Shown here piece after piece: positions 25,090-35,840 of a stretch of DNA of 64,000 nucleotides (its first letter is position 1; the number at the start of each line of letters is the position of its first letter). Source of the stretch: Porites lutea (lineage: Eukaryota; Cnidaria; Anthozoa; Scleractinia; Poritidae); NCBI RefSeq assembly GCF_958299795.1, contig NC_133206.1, positions 29,206,624 to 29,270,623 on the forward strand. The letters are read 5' to 3'. The position numbers and the translations under genes are program-made. The notes under the pieces are model-generated. The model saw only the letters and a list, made by a program, of their open reading frames with translations, made no database searches and had not been told where the DNA came from.

Positions 25090-26580
25090 AATCAAGCGCT
25101 CCCCGGACTTTCAGTTTGTATAAGAGAGTTGTACGTTAAACTGAAAGGTTGTTGATTAACAAAAGAAAAGGTGCGAATATATCTTGAAATAACATCTAAT
25201 GGATATCAGTTGAGTTATATTGTTACCAAATGTGTTATAATTAAGCCTGAATTTAACAAGGGCAATCCTTTGTACCCTAAAGCGATTATGAATAATGAAT
25301 AACTAACAAGAACTTAATAAAAACAATAAATTATTGGAAGAAACACACAAAGGATAATGAATAAACGAGGTCAAATTATTCAGCTTCTACTCCCGACCCA
25401 GAAGTTCTTTCTTCGTCGACTTCAAGGGCCTGTTACGACTCATGGAGAGAGATCGAGAGAGTCTCCTTTTCTTCTCGATCAAGAAGAAGAAAATGGAGGC
25501 TCCGCTCTCAGGGCACCAAAGCCGTAAATAAAGCCGAGAAAATATAACAACTATCAGGGGGATAAAACGCAACTATAATATTATACAATTATACGCAGCT
25601 ACATGAGAAAGGAAGAGAGCGTTAATTGATCTCAGTGCTTTTAAAATATTTATTAAGTGCAAGACAAATAGTAGTTGCGTAGGTTTTTCTAGAAATATTT
25701 ATTCGCTTATAAAGCTGAAAATTGAGCTCAGGGGCATTTTAACATGTCTGGGTGGATTCGTTAGACCCGGGGGTTAGACGGCTCCCTGTCTTAAAGTAGC
25801 GCGTGAGAACAACTGAATGATACAAATTAATACACGAGCATAGTCGGGGCATAATCCCGCATTAGGGTTGCTTTCGATCTAGTTGAAGCTTTTAGATATA
25901 ACTAAACAAAGACATCACCTGTTTTGCTTTTGGTTAACAGTGTAATAATTTAGGAAAAGAGGAAGAACGTAACTAAGAATGCTGGTAATTTGTAAAGCGC
26001 TTACCTGTGAGTAGTTGCAGGGCACTGTAAAATGGCACTAGCCGAGGTTTCTTCCCGGTATGGTTTTAAGCATTTACGAAGTTTTTCAGTTTTTGCCTCC
26101 CATTACAGACACAAAAATTAAAACCGTTGTGACTATCACTGATTATACCCTTTTACAGCCATCCTGACGACAAGTTGGTTATTAACACATATAACGCTCG
26201 CCTGGGAAAATGGTGATTAGTCATTAAAATTACCTGCCAAATTAAAACAATTTAATTAAGTTGTCGATCGTCATGGGCAGACAACATGAAAGGTCATTAA
26301 AATCGTCTGTCGAGTCGACTGTTAGTTTCACCAGAGCCTAGCCGATAGGCTACATCATAGTTCTAGGTTAGCTAGAACAACAAAAAAACGTTTCTGAACC
26401 CGCGGTCCCTTATGGCCCTACGAAAAGGTGCGTACTGTTTTCCGACTGACTGCAGCTTTTGCGAACAACTACATAACAACTGACGAGAAACACGATGATA
26501 TAAATAAAACACGATAAGAATTACTGCGTACCCAGCCTTAGGTTATTAGTGATAAACACTGGTGTGCGAATCATAACACT
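25090..26580 (+). repeat. 5' flank of GPCR unit 2 (array module)
   Basis: Sister of 21185-23342: CAAGCGCTCCCC, TAATTAAGCCTGAATTTAAC, GAAGTTCTTTCTTCGTCGAC (25400), GAAAATTGAGCTCAGGGGCA (25718), GCCGAGGTTTCTTCCCGGTA and AGTTGGTTATTAACACATAT (26174). It lacks both insertions found in unit 1 and so preserves their empty sites. Confidence 0.75.
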
Positions 26581-26650
26581 TTCCACCCAAATTAAATGAG
26601 CAATGTATAAATAAAACCGTCCCTTGCCTCTCATTGCATCGCAGAGAAAT
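26581..26650 (+). promoter_or_regulatory. Core promoter of GPCR gene 2, clear TATA box
   Basis: TATAAATA at 26606-26613 lies 45 bp before the ATG, between GAGCAATG and AAACCGTCCCTTGCCTCTC. This and the gene 3 copy are the best TATA boxes in the array. Confidence 0.7.
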
Positions 26651-27589
26651 ATGGCTCAGACAAACTTTACTGAAGATGAAAACCAGAAAACATTTACAGA
26701 ACTGTGGTGCTCAGCGGAATTTTTAAGAAGTGTAGATGGCGAGCTTATTTTCCTTTCAGCTCTAAATATTTTTCTTTCCATTACTGCATTTCTGGGGAAC
26801 ACTCTGATCCTAGTTGCCCTACACAAGGAAACTTCACTTCATCCGCCGTCCAAACTCCTGTATCGTAACCTAGCGATAACTGATCTCTGTGTTGGTATCA
26901 TAACAGAGCCTTTGGCTGTGACTTATTTGACTTCTGTTGTAAACAGAAGATGGGATATTTGCTATTACGCGACTCGGGCAGCAGCTTTCTTCGGTAATAC
27001 TTTGGGTGCAGTGTCTTTATTAACATTGACTGCAATAAGCGTAGACAGACTTCTCGCCTTGTTGCTTGGGCTCAGATACAGACAAGTTGTAACTTTGAAA
27101 CGGATGCATATAACTGTCATTGGTTTTTGGATTTTGTCTATTGCCGGTGCATCTACTTACTTTTGGAATCGTTATACATCTTCATGGTGTCGATACATAG
27201 TTGCAACTCTGTTTCTAGTCACTTCAATCTTCGCTTACACAAAAATTTCCTGTACTCTGCGTCATAATCAAATACATGTTCATAACCATGTTGCTCAAGG
27301 ACAACCGAGCCAAGCAATTCCACTGAACACAGCCCCATACAGAAAGGCAGTGTACAGTGCAATGTGGGTGCAGGTAACATTAATTGTTTGTTATCTGCCT
27401 TATGGTATAGCGGTCGCTTTGACACCTCAAAAAGATATTTCCTTAGCCATTTACCGTCTTAACGAATTTACTGTTATGTTGGTGTATTTAAACTCGTCAT
27501 TAAACCCGTTACTGTACTGCTGGAAGATCCGAGAAGTGAGGCAAGCTGTAAAAGAAACATTAAGGCAAATATTCCGCTGTTCAAGTTAG
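26651..27589 (+). CDS. Class A GPCR, array gene 2 (312 aa)
   Basis: Intact single-exon receptor starting MAQTNFTEDENQK (sequon NFT). Helix landmarks follow the family: [60 protein letters not shown] and [12 protein letters not shown]. Differences: the second extracellular loop has a Cys (TSSWCRYI), TM5 leads into ISCTLRHNQ instead of IF(C/F)(T/S)L, and the tail ends IFRCSS. There is no Asp at 3.32, so an aminergic ligand is unlikely. No receptor remnant follows it. The next 4.6 kb are repeat-rich spacer with neither of the two usual 3' flanks, so this unit has been rearranged downstream. Confidence 0.93.
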   Translation: MAQTNFTEDENQKTFTELWCSAEFLRSVDGELIFLSALNIFLSITAFLGNTLILVALHKETSLHPPSKLLYRNLAITDLCVGIITEPLAVTYLTSVVNRRWDICYYATRAAAFFGNTLGAVSLLTLTAISVDRLLALLLGLRYRQVVTLKRMHITVIGFWILSIAGASTYFWNRYTSSWCRYIVATLFLVTSIFAYTKISCTLRHNQIHVHNHVAQGQPSQAIPLNTAPYRKAVYSAMWVQVTLIVCYLPYGIAVALTPQKDISLAIYRLNEFTVMLVYLNSSLNPLLYCWKIREVRQAVKETLRQIFRCSS

Positions 27590-27971
27590 GGTACTATATA
27601 TGCTTCCGCTGTATAGTAATACTGACTAAAATTCATGCGAAAACTGCCGTTTAACCATATACATTTAATACGTGAAGTATTTGAAAGTTACTTTCAAAGT
27701 TTCGTTTGGGTCAAGGTTAGTCTTGATTTTGTCCACACCGGTGTTTTTCTGTTTTGACCTTTTGTTTTTACTTGTACTTGCATTTTTGCTTAGCTCGCGG
27801 ATATACTTAATGCCATCTTAGTAATATTCTTCGCTTGCCATTGTCAGCTGTTAGTTGTTCTTAGGCGTGTTTGCGATGTTAGTGCTGACCTTGGTTCTTA
27901 AGTCCCGTTAAAGTTCCTGTTTGGGTTTATTAACCAGCGTTTTAGATTTTAATTGGTTTGTAGCTTCTTAC
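27590..27971. other. Spacer after GPCR gene 2
   Basis: No open frame or repeat structure could be supported. It is unlike flank A and flank B. Confidence 0.5.
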
Positions 27972-28153
27972 CGATCGAAACTACACTGCGAATAGTCCCC
28001 ATTTTTCCTCAGTGATAGTATAAGCGAGTGCGCTTGAAAATCACCCCACGCCGCGTCTCGCCTTTCTCGCGTGGGGTGGTTTTCACGCGCGCTCGCGTTT
28101 CGCTCGCTCTACTATCCCTGAGGAAGAATGGGGACTACTCGTAGTCTAGATCG
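27972..28153. repeat. Long hairpin MITE
   Basis: The outer arms (AATAGTCCCCATTTTTCCTC and inverse GAGGAAGAATGGGGACTA) enclose inner arms (GAAAATCACCCCACGC and inverse GCGTGGGGTGGTTTTC). The whole unit is nearly a full palindrome of about 180 bp. Confidence 0.8.
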
Positions 28154-28628
28154 AAACCATGTAGGTTCAATAATACCAAAACATTACCCACACTAAGTTC
28201 ACCACGATTTTATTCCCACGGTCAGTTAACCCAAACATGTCCAGCTTTGGCTACAAAAACCGTTGCTATTTGACTTGTTAGAGAAGAAGATTGAAGTAGG
28301 AGTCGAATAAAAGTACTTAATAGACAGGTGTTCTTTTCCATAAACTGTTTTTCAGAGAAAAAAAAAGAGACGTCCAGTCTTAATGACCGGTTTAAACGCA
28401 ACTTCGTTTCCAGGCTTCCCCTCTCGTTTACGTATACTCACGAAACAAACATGGCGGACTGATACATATAAAACCTCAACCGATTCCCAACATTAGGTAC
28501 AAAGATTTTGTCAGAGTCAGTCTGTTTTTAGGCTCCAAGATAGTGAGGAAAGCGGATTGAAAAAAGTTGCACGAAAACCGCGTTAATGGCTGGAGAGAGA
28601 CGGAGAAGTGGAGCCTGTAATCATTAGG

Positions 28629-29024
28629 TAGCTGTAGCCCCGGCGACGGCGATGGCGACGGCGACGGCATCGAAAACGTCACTTTATTCCAGTTCGCTTG
28701 AAAGGTCAAATGTGGGCAAATTTCCCTGGTGTTGATTTCTTGGGGACCGCACTAAAGTTTAGAAAGAGAAAGAAAAATTCGTCGTCGCTTGTGTACGTCC
28801 TCCATAAAACATGAAATTATGCATTTTCACCTCGTAGTCGTGTAGAGACGGCAGAGAAATGTTCAAAAATTTTACAACAAATGTTCCGAAAATTCTAGAT
28901 CTCAAATCGTCTTTCGAACAGATATTTTCCGAAAATTGTCGTTGGGTGCCCCTGATAAGCCTATTGCTTTTTTTGACTTCACGTTGCCGTCGCCGTCGCC
29001 GTCGTCGTTGTAAAAGCTTCCTAT
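28629..29024. repeat. Element with GC-rich inverted ends (GGCGACGGCGA)
   Basis: The left end GGCGACGGCGATGGCGACGG and the right end CCGTCGCCGTCGCCGTCGTC are inverted. Interior bases 28865-28935 (ACAACAAATGTTCCGAAAAT, CTAGATCTCAAATCGTC) recur at 35783-35828, showing a second, partial copy. Confidence 0.65.
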
Positions 29025-30531
29025 TGTTTCAATACCTCTTTTCGAGTATACCAGCTCCTGGTATACTCTGTGATTGGTCAATTGTGACAGTTAACTGCAA
29101 CTCTTAGTCAGTCATTTGGCTTTGCGCGCGCACGTCTAACAAACATGTCAAGCATGTGAAAGCCTCCTACATCGCACCTATGAAGTGAGCGGGGTAGGAG
29201 TGGGCGGATTGAAGTATTTGAAAAGATGCTTACAGGCTCTGCCCTTCTCTCTTCCCGCCATTATTCGCTCGTTCGGTATTTCACCGCCCGCTCACTTCTT
29301 CGCTCGTCCGCACTGACCGAAGTCTGGCAATGGTTATTCCAGAGTCGGTATTGAGCGCCCGTAACGTACGTATGCCCCGTGACTCATTCCTCTGATCTTA
29401 TGTTCAGCAATTCCGAGCGACGTTAAAAAATTTAAAATTAAAATTTAAACGTAAAAAACCGAATTATCTGTGTCATCATAACGCCATTATCGAGACTAAG
29501 TAACACATTTTACGTTTTTACAGCTCTTTAAAACGCAACTTTCCCCATGCCCCTACAAATCTTCTGAACGTATTCAACGATTTTTATTCAGACGCCTTCG
29601 GATATGTTCGGGTTTTATTCCGAAATGCTAACCCTCCAGAGCTGAAAATGTCACTTGTGACCAAGCAAAGTTAGCAGGGGTAGCCTGGGACCAGGCTCCG
29701 CAGTTATGAAGCGGCACCTACAGGGATGGGTGGGAGATAGAGGGAGATGGCTAAAGAAGGTATAGATCCACTAAAACCGCATTTTAGAAACGAGAAGGCG
29801 ACTGGGACCGAAATCATGTCTCCCAATATTTTCTGGGATCGTTACTGGGGACGCACGAGTCAGCGATTGGTCAATTTTTTTTCCCCTGTCCCTAGTTACG
29901 GTCCTAGAAGTCTTTGCGAAAGTAAACTCTTCCCAGTTTCCTCTCGTTCTAAAGTGGCGAATTACGGCGCAACAAATCAAATGCAGGAAATGAATTCTTT
30001 ATATATTTCAGTAGCGTCAAATACCACCATTCTACACCAAAGTGCGTCTGAGTCTTCCCCACGCTGACTGTTAATAGCTAGACATTCCCTGTGATGTGCG
30101 GGAGGAATGTTGTAACAAATTCGCAGTTTCTCCAGTTACCCACCATCACTATTTCCTTTGTGCAAGTCTTGGCAGTTACATGTACTGGTTACTAGCTGTA
30201 CTGGTTACTAGCCTTGGAGGGTGGTTCACCTCACTACCTTGTATACGCTATACCGGTGTATGCCACTGGATGAGGTGCCAAGTTTTGTCTTCCAGATTGT
30301 GATAGAGGTTCAATTGAAATGAATACCTTGCTGCTTACCTAAATCAAGTTTTCTCGTGTACAAGCACATGTCTTTTGAATTCTTGATCCTTCCAGACTGA
30401 GATGATACGAGGTTTGCAATTTAACTCTTGTTTTCGACGTGGGATTGCAACCTTGATCTGTCTAGGTGGGGAGATGGGATAGGGGTTACAAGGCCGAACG
30501 TTTTTTTTTTTCTTCAAGTAACTTCCCCGCT
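29025..30531. other. Repeat-rich spacer without a gene
   Basis: Open frames at 29747-30067 and 29771-29980 overlap on opposite strands and show no domain. There is no splice-consistent gene. The content looks like decayed dispersed repeats. Confidence 0.5.
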
Positions 30532-30555
30532 CCCCCCCCCCCCCCCCCCCCCCCC
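30532..30555. repeat. Poly-C tract
   Basis: An almost pure C run sits just before a repeat element. A second C-rich run lies at 50393-50419. Confidence 0.9.
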
Positions 30556-30564
30556 GTTAACTTG

Positions 30565-30964
30565 CAGGGTTCGTACAGGTCATGGAAAACCTGGAAAGTC
30601 ATTGAATTCAAAAGAATTTTATATTTCAGGCCTGGAAATTCATGGAATTTAGTTGTCGGTCCTGGAAAGTCATTGAAATTGAAAGATTTGTTTAATAGAT
30701 AAGTAACTGCAGATGACAAAGCAAGGCTAGACAACGTAAGATCAAGACGAGAAATCAAACAGCGCAAGCGGCACACATTTTGGTGGACATTAGAGATTGT
30801 GTCTGTTGAACTGCTTTAGGGGGAAAATATACTGAAACAAGGAAAGTTTTGGAAAATTTTCGAAAGCGACAGCTTAACATAAGGTCATGTAAAACTTGAG
30901 GAAGTCATGGAAATAGTCATGGAAAGTCATCGAATTTGTAGAGCTCAAAAGAGTATGAACCCTG
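30565..30964. repeat. DNA element with CAGGGTTCGTAC termini
   Basis: The left terminus CAGGGTTCGTAC is inverted at the right as GTATGAACCCTG. The interior repeats GGAAAGTCATTGAATT and CATGGAAAGTCATCGAATTT. Length is 400 bp with no coding capacity: a non-autonomous element. Confidence 0.75.
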
Positions 30965-31237
30965 AACCTGAAACCTCCTCATGTTCCCTTATGCACCCGG
31001 TTGCGAAGCAGGAACATTTTTCTAGTGAACAAGCAGACAACCCGCGCCAGAGGAAAGAGGTTTTTTTGAGCAAACAAAACCCGAAAGTCGCACCGCGCCA
31101 GCAGAGCCTTTCGTCATTCTCGTCTACAGAGCCCGTCGTTTCTTTTGGTTTTGCGAGTGGCTCTGGGGACGAGAATGAGTTTTGCGCACTCGAGAAAGAC
31201 TTCATGAATCGAATAAGAACTTGTGTTTCGGGGGTGA
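30965..31237. repeat. Dispersed repeat shared with 60236-60440
   Basis: CCTGAAACCTCCTCATGTTCCCTTATGC and the following 170 bp match 60238-60440 (CCTGAAACCTTTCCATGTTC...). The open frames on both strands are incidental. Confidence 0.55.
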
Positions 31238-31238
31238 A

Positions 31239-31362
31239 AGCTGAATAGCCTCGTTTATTCATTATTCTTTGAATGTTTCTTCCAATTATTCATTATTCTT
31301 ATGCAATTCTTGTTGGTCATTCATTATTCATAATCGATCGCTTTAGGGCACAAAGGATTAAC
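31239..31362 (-). repeat. Inverted copy of a GPCR 5'-flank segment
   Basis: The reverse complement matches 21415-21545 and 25265-25385: GTTCTTGTTGGT-type words, TCATTATTCATAATCGATCGC, and TCCAATTATTCATTATTC. It is the only piece of the array module in minus orientation. Confidence 0.7.
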
Positions 31363-32238
31363 TTTGTTAATGTGGCCCGAACCTGTTTATACGCGCGCTG
31401 GTTGTGTTTTTGAATCGTGTTTTTCGGAGGAAATAATTTAACCGATTTCTATGATTTTTGGCATCCGTAATAAAGAATGGTGCAACTTTAAGAGAATGTT
31501 TTTTTTTTATTTTCTTGTACGTATATAAACGTTCGAGTTATCGGCATATGTTTAAAATCGCATTTTTACACAAAAAGTCGATAACTAGGAAACTCCACCA
31601 CTACAGATTTTTCTTTACCTTCAGCAAATGAGTCTCAGAGCTCTCTAGTTTTATATTTGCAAGTTTGAAGTCAATCGTGACCGTAGAACTCCCTGCACAG
31701 AATGCTGGCCAAATTTAACCTTAAAATACAACGTTAACACATTTGGGAAAGTTGACGGACAAATAGAGGAAGAGTGCCGACTGACTAGTATCTCCTCTCT
31801 GCAAGGGTATTCTTGCCCAAAGCTTTACAGCAAGAAACTGAGTAATCAGACACCTACGGCGAATACAGTTCGCACGGTGGTACAAGAAGAACAACTTTAC
31901 GCCGAATGCAGGGCAAGATTAAAGAACTTCAAATCATCAAACTTTGTATTTGTCCCTTCTCTTTTGGAAGCCAACCTTAACAAAGCAAAAATATAGTATC
32001 TACAAAAAACTCTCAACACTTTTTAGCGTCGCAGGTGTCTGTTGTGAGGAGAAATACAGCCATCAGCTCCAGTACTTCTAAACATCCATTTTTCAGCTGC
32101 ACTGAAAGCCCTTGTATATACTTGGTAATTTATTCAAGCTTTTTAAAATTGTCATCACATTCGCACGGGAAGTTTGCCACTTAGGGATAAAGTCATACAG
32201 ATGAAGAAAAATATGACAATAGTCTTATTCTTCTTATT
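31363..32238. other. Spacer before GPCR gene 3
   Basis: No gene, conserved motif or strong repeat was found. The sequence does not match the 5' flanks of the other receptor units. Confidence 0.5.
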
Positions 32239-32428
32239 AGGGAACTTAAGCAGAGACGTTTTTGGACGACGTACGCCAAACGGAAGTGAGGCCTTTTCTC
32301 ATTCAATCCCTAAATTCTACTAAAATTGTACTGCTAAGTGTTCTTTAGTTACAAAGAAGATTTGCCGAAAGCCCACTTACGGTTGACGCGCGTCACTCAA
32401 AAACGTCTTTGCTTATATATACTCCCTG
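32239..32428. repeat. MITE-like inverted repeat upstream of GPCR gene 3
   Basis: AGGGAACTTAAGCAGAGACGTTTTTG at the left is matched in inverse by CAAAAACGTCTTTGCTTATATATACTCCCT at the right. Shorter inverted words (ACTTCCG... / ...CGGTTGACGCGCGTC) continue inward. Confidence 0.7.
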
Positions 32429-32454
32429 TTAGCACAGTGAAAATGATGTGCGAC

Positions 32455-32541
32455 TCATCATCAGTATCACATTCCACTCAATTTAAAAGAGCGATATATA
32501 AATAAAGCCCTCATTTGCATCTCATTTCATCCCAGAGAAAT
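32455..32541 (+). promoter_or_regulatory. Core promoter of GPCR gene 3, TATA box
   Basis: TATATAAATAAA (32495-32506) follows ACTCAATTTAAAAGAGCGA and precedes GCCCTCATTTGCATC. Only this core, not the longer 5' flank, is shared with the other genes. Confidence 0.65.
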
Positions 32542-33483
32542 ATGGAACTGGCAAACTTTACTGAAGAGGAAAACCAGAAAACATTCAAAGAAATGTTCGG
32601 CTCGGCAGAATTTCAGATCAGAGCTGTAGATGGCGAGCTCATCTTTCTTTCAGCTCTAAATATTTTTCTTTCGATTTCTGCATTTCTGGGGAACACTCTG
32701 ATCCTAGTTGCCCTACGCAAGGAAACATCACTTCATCCGCCGTCCAAACTCCTGTATTGTAACCTAGCGATAACTGATCTCTGTGTTGGTATCATTGTGC
32801 AACCTTTGAATCTGGCCCATTGGATTTCTGTGGTGACGGAAAGATGGAATATTTGCTATTACGCACTTCAGGGAACACGTTTCTCAGGTTATACTTTGTG
32901 TGCAGTGTCTTTACTAACATCGACTGCAATAAGCGTAGACAGACTTCTCGCGTTGTTGCTGGGGCTCAGATACAGACAAGTTGTAACTTTGAGAAGAACC
33001 TGTATAACTGCAATCGGTTTTTGGATTTTGCCCATGGTCGCCTCATCAACTTTATTTTGGAATTCTCCTATAAGATCATGGTGTCAATACATGGGTACAG
33101 TTCTGTGTCTAGTCACCACAATCTTCGCTTACACAAAAATTTTCTTTTCTCTGCGTCATAATCAAATTCATGTTCAGAACCATGCTGATCAAATACAACC
33201 GAGCCTAGCAATTTCATTGAACATAGCTCGATACAAGAAGGCGGTGTGCAGTGCAATGTGGGTGCAGGGCACATTAGTTGCATGTTATGTGCCGTATGTT
33301 ATCACGGTAGCTTTGACACGTCAACGAAGGATGACTTTATCGGTATACCTCTTTAGACAATTTACGGCTACCTTACTGTATTTAAACTCGTCATTAAACC
33401 CGTTGCTGTACTGTTTGAAGATCAGAGAAGTAAGGCAAGCTGTAAAAGAAACATTAAGACAACTATTATGTCGATCGAGGTAG
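32542..33483 (+). CDS. Class A GPCR, array gene 3 (313 aa)
   Basis: Intact single-exon receptor starting MELANFTEEENQK; one residue longer than most because of FQIRAVDGEL before TM1. TM2 reads YCNLAITDLC where the others have YRN, an Arg-to-Cys change at the helix start. TM3 ends [22 protein letters not shown]4 carries a proline (WILPMVASS). The second loop holds a Cys (RSWCQYM). TM6 is CYVPYV with Tyr at the toggle position, and TM7 is [13 protein letters not shown]. The tail ends LLCRSR. Its 3' flank is type A and leads to a second receptor remnant at 33975. It is closest to gene 1 (VTERW, TRFSGYTLC, CLKI). Confidence 0.93.
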   Translation: MELANFTEEENQKTFKEMFGSAEFQIRAVDGELIFLSALNIFLSISAFLGNTLILVALRKETSLHPPSKLLYCNLAITDLCVGIIVQPLNLAHWISVVTERWNICYYALQGTRFSGYTLCAVSLLTSTAISVDRLLALLLGLRYRQVVTLRRTCITAIGFWILPMVASSTLFWNSPIRSWCQYMGTVLCLVTTIFAYTKIFFSLRHNQIHVQNHADQIQPSLAISLNIARYKKAVCSAMWVQGTLVACYVPYVITVALTRQRRMTLSVYLFRQFTATLLYLNSSLNPLLYCLKIREVRQAVKETLRQLLCRSR

Positions 33484-33974
33484 TTTATTATGCTTTTCAA
33501 CTTAAAATTCATGCTAAAACCACGAATCTTAAAACGAACCATACACAGTGAAATACTTTGAGTCCATTGCACCCCAAAAGGATCAATGAGGGAAATAGCG
33601 GCTTCCTCCCCCTCCCCGTCGCCCCCTCTTTGTACATCCTAGGGTTAAGTCATATGTTAATAAATGAATTCAAATGCATTCGCTTGAGTTTGTACGTAAA
33701 AATGAAAATAAAACAAAATTTAACCAACGTGATCAGTACAAAAATTATAGTACAGTTTTTTTTTTGATGGGATGTTACTGGCTCAGTTCACTTAACGAAG
33801 AGTTACTTTTACCTGATAAATTTAGAGAGATGACAAAACATTCAAACCCCGCTTTATGGACACCAGTTTAATACAAACACCTCGTTCTGATTACGGACAG
33901 TTTGCTTTGTCCCTGATTACAGCCTTAACATTTTCTACAAATTCAACCCGCCTACGAACACACTGTTTATGAAC
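33484..33974. repeat. 3' flank A after GPCR gene 3
   Basis: It matches the stretches after 24369, 48023 and 58680: TTGCACCCCAAAAGGATCA, TACATCCTAGGG, TTTAACCAACGTGATCAGTA, AGAGATGACAAAACATTCAAA. It is non-coding. GTTAATAAATG (33657) and GAAAATAAAAC (33704) could hold polyadenylation signals. Confidence 0.7.
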
Positions 33975-34185
33975 TTTTGGTTTTGACTTATTAGACTTCT
34001 GTTGTGAAAGAAAGATGGGATATATTGCTATCACGCCAATTTGGCAGCAATCGTTTTAGGTTATACTTTATGTTCAGCTGTGTCTCTATTAACACTGACC
34101 GCAATAAGCGTGGACAGACTTGTTACATTGTTTCTACAGCTCAGATACAGACATGTTGTTTCTTTGAGTGGAAACACAAGTACGC
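33975..34185 (+). pseudogene. GPCR remnant, ECL1-TM3-ICL2 only (copy 2)
   Basis: Same extent as 24533-24745: TTTTGACTTATTAGACTTC, AAAGAAAGATGGGATAT, then GCAATAAGCGTGGACAGACTTG and TCAGATACAGACATGTTG. Several length changes disrupt the frame. It runs directly into a 5'-flank module (ACAGGGAGAGGAAG) instead of TM4. Confidence 0.85.
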
Positions 34186-34189
34186 ATCA

Positions 34190-35110
34190 TTCTACAGGGG
34201 ACAGGGAGAGGAAGTTAATAGATATCAGTTCCCTATTTAATATATACACAGGTAGCCCAAGCTCGAAATATGAGCATCGGCGAGCATCGGCATTGTTGCG
34301 TACAGAAACGATAGGTTTTTTCTCCCATACAAATCCTTATATTTTGAATGTTACTTAACAATGTCGATGCCCACTGGTGCTCATATTTCAAGCTTGAGCT
34401 ACCTGTGATATACAGTGCTACAAAAATGGAAGTTAGTTCCGTGGGTTTTTCTAGAAATGTCAGTTATTCGCTTGTAGTAAAGCCGAAAATTGAGCTCAGC
34501 CGTAATTACAACATGTCAGGCGGATTGATTGGACTCCCTGTCTTAAAAGTAGCGCGTGGGAACAACTGATACAAGATCAATACACGTGTCATAATCCAAC
34601 CTAATTTTAAGGTTGTTTTCTATCTATTTGAAGCTTTTAGTTATAACCAAACACTGAGTCATCACCTGACAGTGCAATAATTCAGGAAAACTGGAAGAAC
34701 TAAGAATTACTGAGTCACCATGCGCTTTGACGATTAGTTTACACAATATTGATATGGGGAAAAAACTGGTAAAATAAATATTAATATGGAAAGCACATAA
34801 TTGTGAGAATAACTTGCGAGTAAATGCAGTGCAGTGAAATGGCAGTCAGGGCACAAATTTTTATATACCCTACTACTAGCCGAGGTTTCTTTCCGGTGTG
34901 GTTTTTAGCATTTAAGAAGTTTTTTACTTTCCATAACGGACAGAAAACTTAAAACCATTGTTGCTATCACTAATTATACCTTTTTTTCGGCGATCTGACT
35001 TCAAGTTGGTTAATAATGCATATAGCACTCGCCTGTAATGTACACTAAGTTGTCATACGTCAAGCTTGCAATGGACAGGTAACATGCGGGGGGCACCCAA
35101 GTATAGTTCA
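34190..35110 (+). repeat. GPCR 5'-flank module, unit 4 upstream part
   Basis: Landmarks: AGCCGAAAATTGAGCTCAG (34482), TGTCTTAAAAGTAGCGCGTG, GAAATGGCAGTCAG (34836), CTACTACTAGCCGAGG, and CAAGTTGGTTAATAATGCAT. A MITE interrupts it at 34247-34407. After about 35110 it is interrupted again by insertions before resuming near 36100. Confidence 0.7.
34247..34407. mobile_element. Complete MITE with CACAGGTAGC termini
   Basis: The left terminus CACAGGTAGCCCAAGCTCGA and the right terminus TCAAGCTTGAGCTACCTGTG are inverted. Flanks are AT-rich (TATA). Sister flanks at 56670 and 60850 lack it. It carries two copies of GAGCATCGGC near the left end. Confidence 0.8.
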
Positions 35111-35131
35111 AAACCACTTTAGCATGACATT

Positions 35132-35531
35132 GTTAAAGGAGCTGTGTCACGAAAGATCAGCCAAATTAGGTAATTACAAAATACCCGTTAAATTAAGAGA
35201 AACCTAAAATAACCGCCTTAAACATTAAAGGAAGGTGAAAATAACATAACAAAAACAACAGATGCCACGGATGGGCAAAACTAAAGAAGATGAAACAAAT
35301 TCAAATTAGGGTTTTTGAAAACTGTTCAGCTTAACAGTTTTTTAAAGTTTATCTCTGTTGTTTGCAACTTCAAAAATGATGCTTAGGAGACATATTTGGT
35401 TGTCTCAAATCTCTGACTTTGTCATTTACGTGTAATCTTCTTTGCTTACTTTAAGTTCCATAACGATTGAGAGCGAGTAATAGGCGAAATTAGACAAAAT
35501 GAACTGGACTACCGTGACACAGCTCCTTTAA
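35132..35531. mobile_element. piggyBac-type MITE with perfect 19-bp ends and TTAA
   Basis: TTAAAGGAGCTGTGTCACG at 35132-35150 is exactly inverted at 35513-35531. The outermost TTAA on each side fits a TTAA target duplication, as in piggyBac-type elements. The 400 bp have no open frame. Confidence 0.8.
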
Positions 35532-35534
35532 ACG

Positions 35535-35840
35535 TATTTTAGTATTTAAACGGTAGATATAGGCATATTTTCATCTGTTCGGATCTCCTAGCTGAAAGTC
35601 TAGTGATCCGAAAATTATAGGGATTAAAACTTACCTTTTCGAAAATTTCACCCAAAAAAAAAAGGCTACCGAAAATTCTAGGTGACCTTTTTAGGGTAAA
35701 AATCCGTTAAAAATAGGCAATTATACCATTTTTTAGATGTTCGAAAGTCCTAGGAGAGGCAGGAAAGCAAGAAATGTTACAACAAATGCTCCGAAAATTC
35801 TAGATCTCAAATCGTCTTCCAAACAGATATTTTTACTATA
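35535..35840. repeat. Partial relative of the 28629-29024 element
   Basis: The final part (ACAACAAATGCTCCGAAAAT, CTAGATCTCAAATCGTCTTC) matches 28875-28935. The earlier part has short repeats of CGAAAATT and CCTAGG type. No gene. Confidence 0.5.

Noticed and set aside
29747-30067. Possible single-exon gene (106 codons)
   Set aside because: The opposite strand is equally open, no homology is apparent, and the surrounding sequence is repeat-like.
30907-31262. Overlapping open frames of over 100 codons on both strands
   Set aside because: They lie in dispersed repeats, share no domain with known proteins and the related copy at 60236 does not keep the frame.
32820-33161. Second-frame ORFs of about 113 codons within every receptor gene
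   Set aside because: They are shadows of the conserved receptor sequence in another frame. Their conservation follows from the receptor frame.
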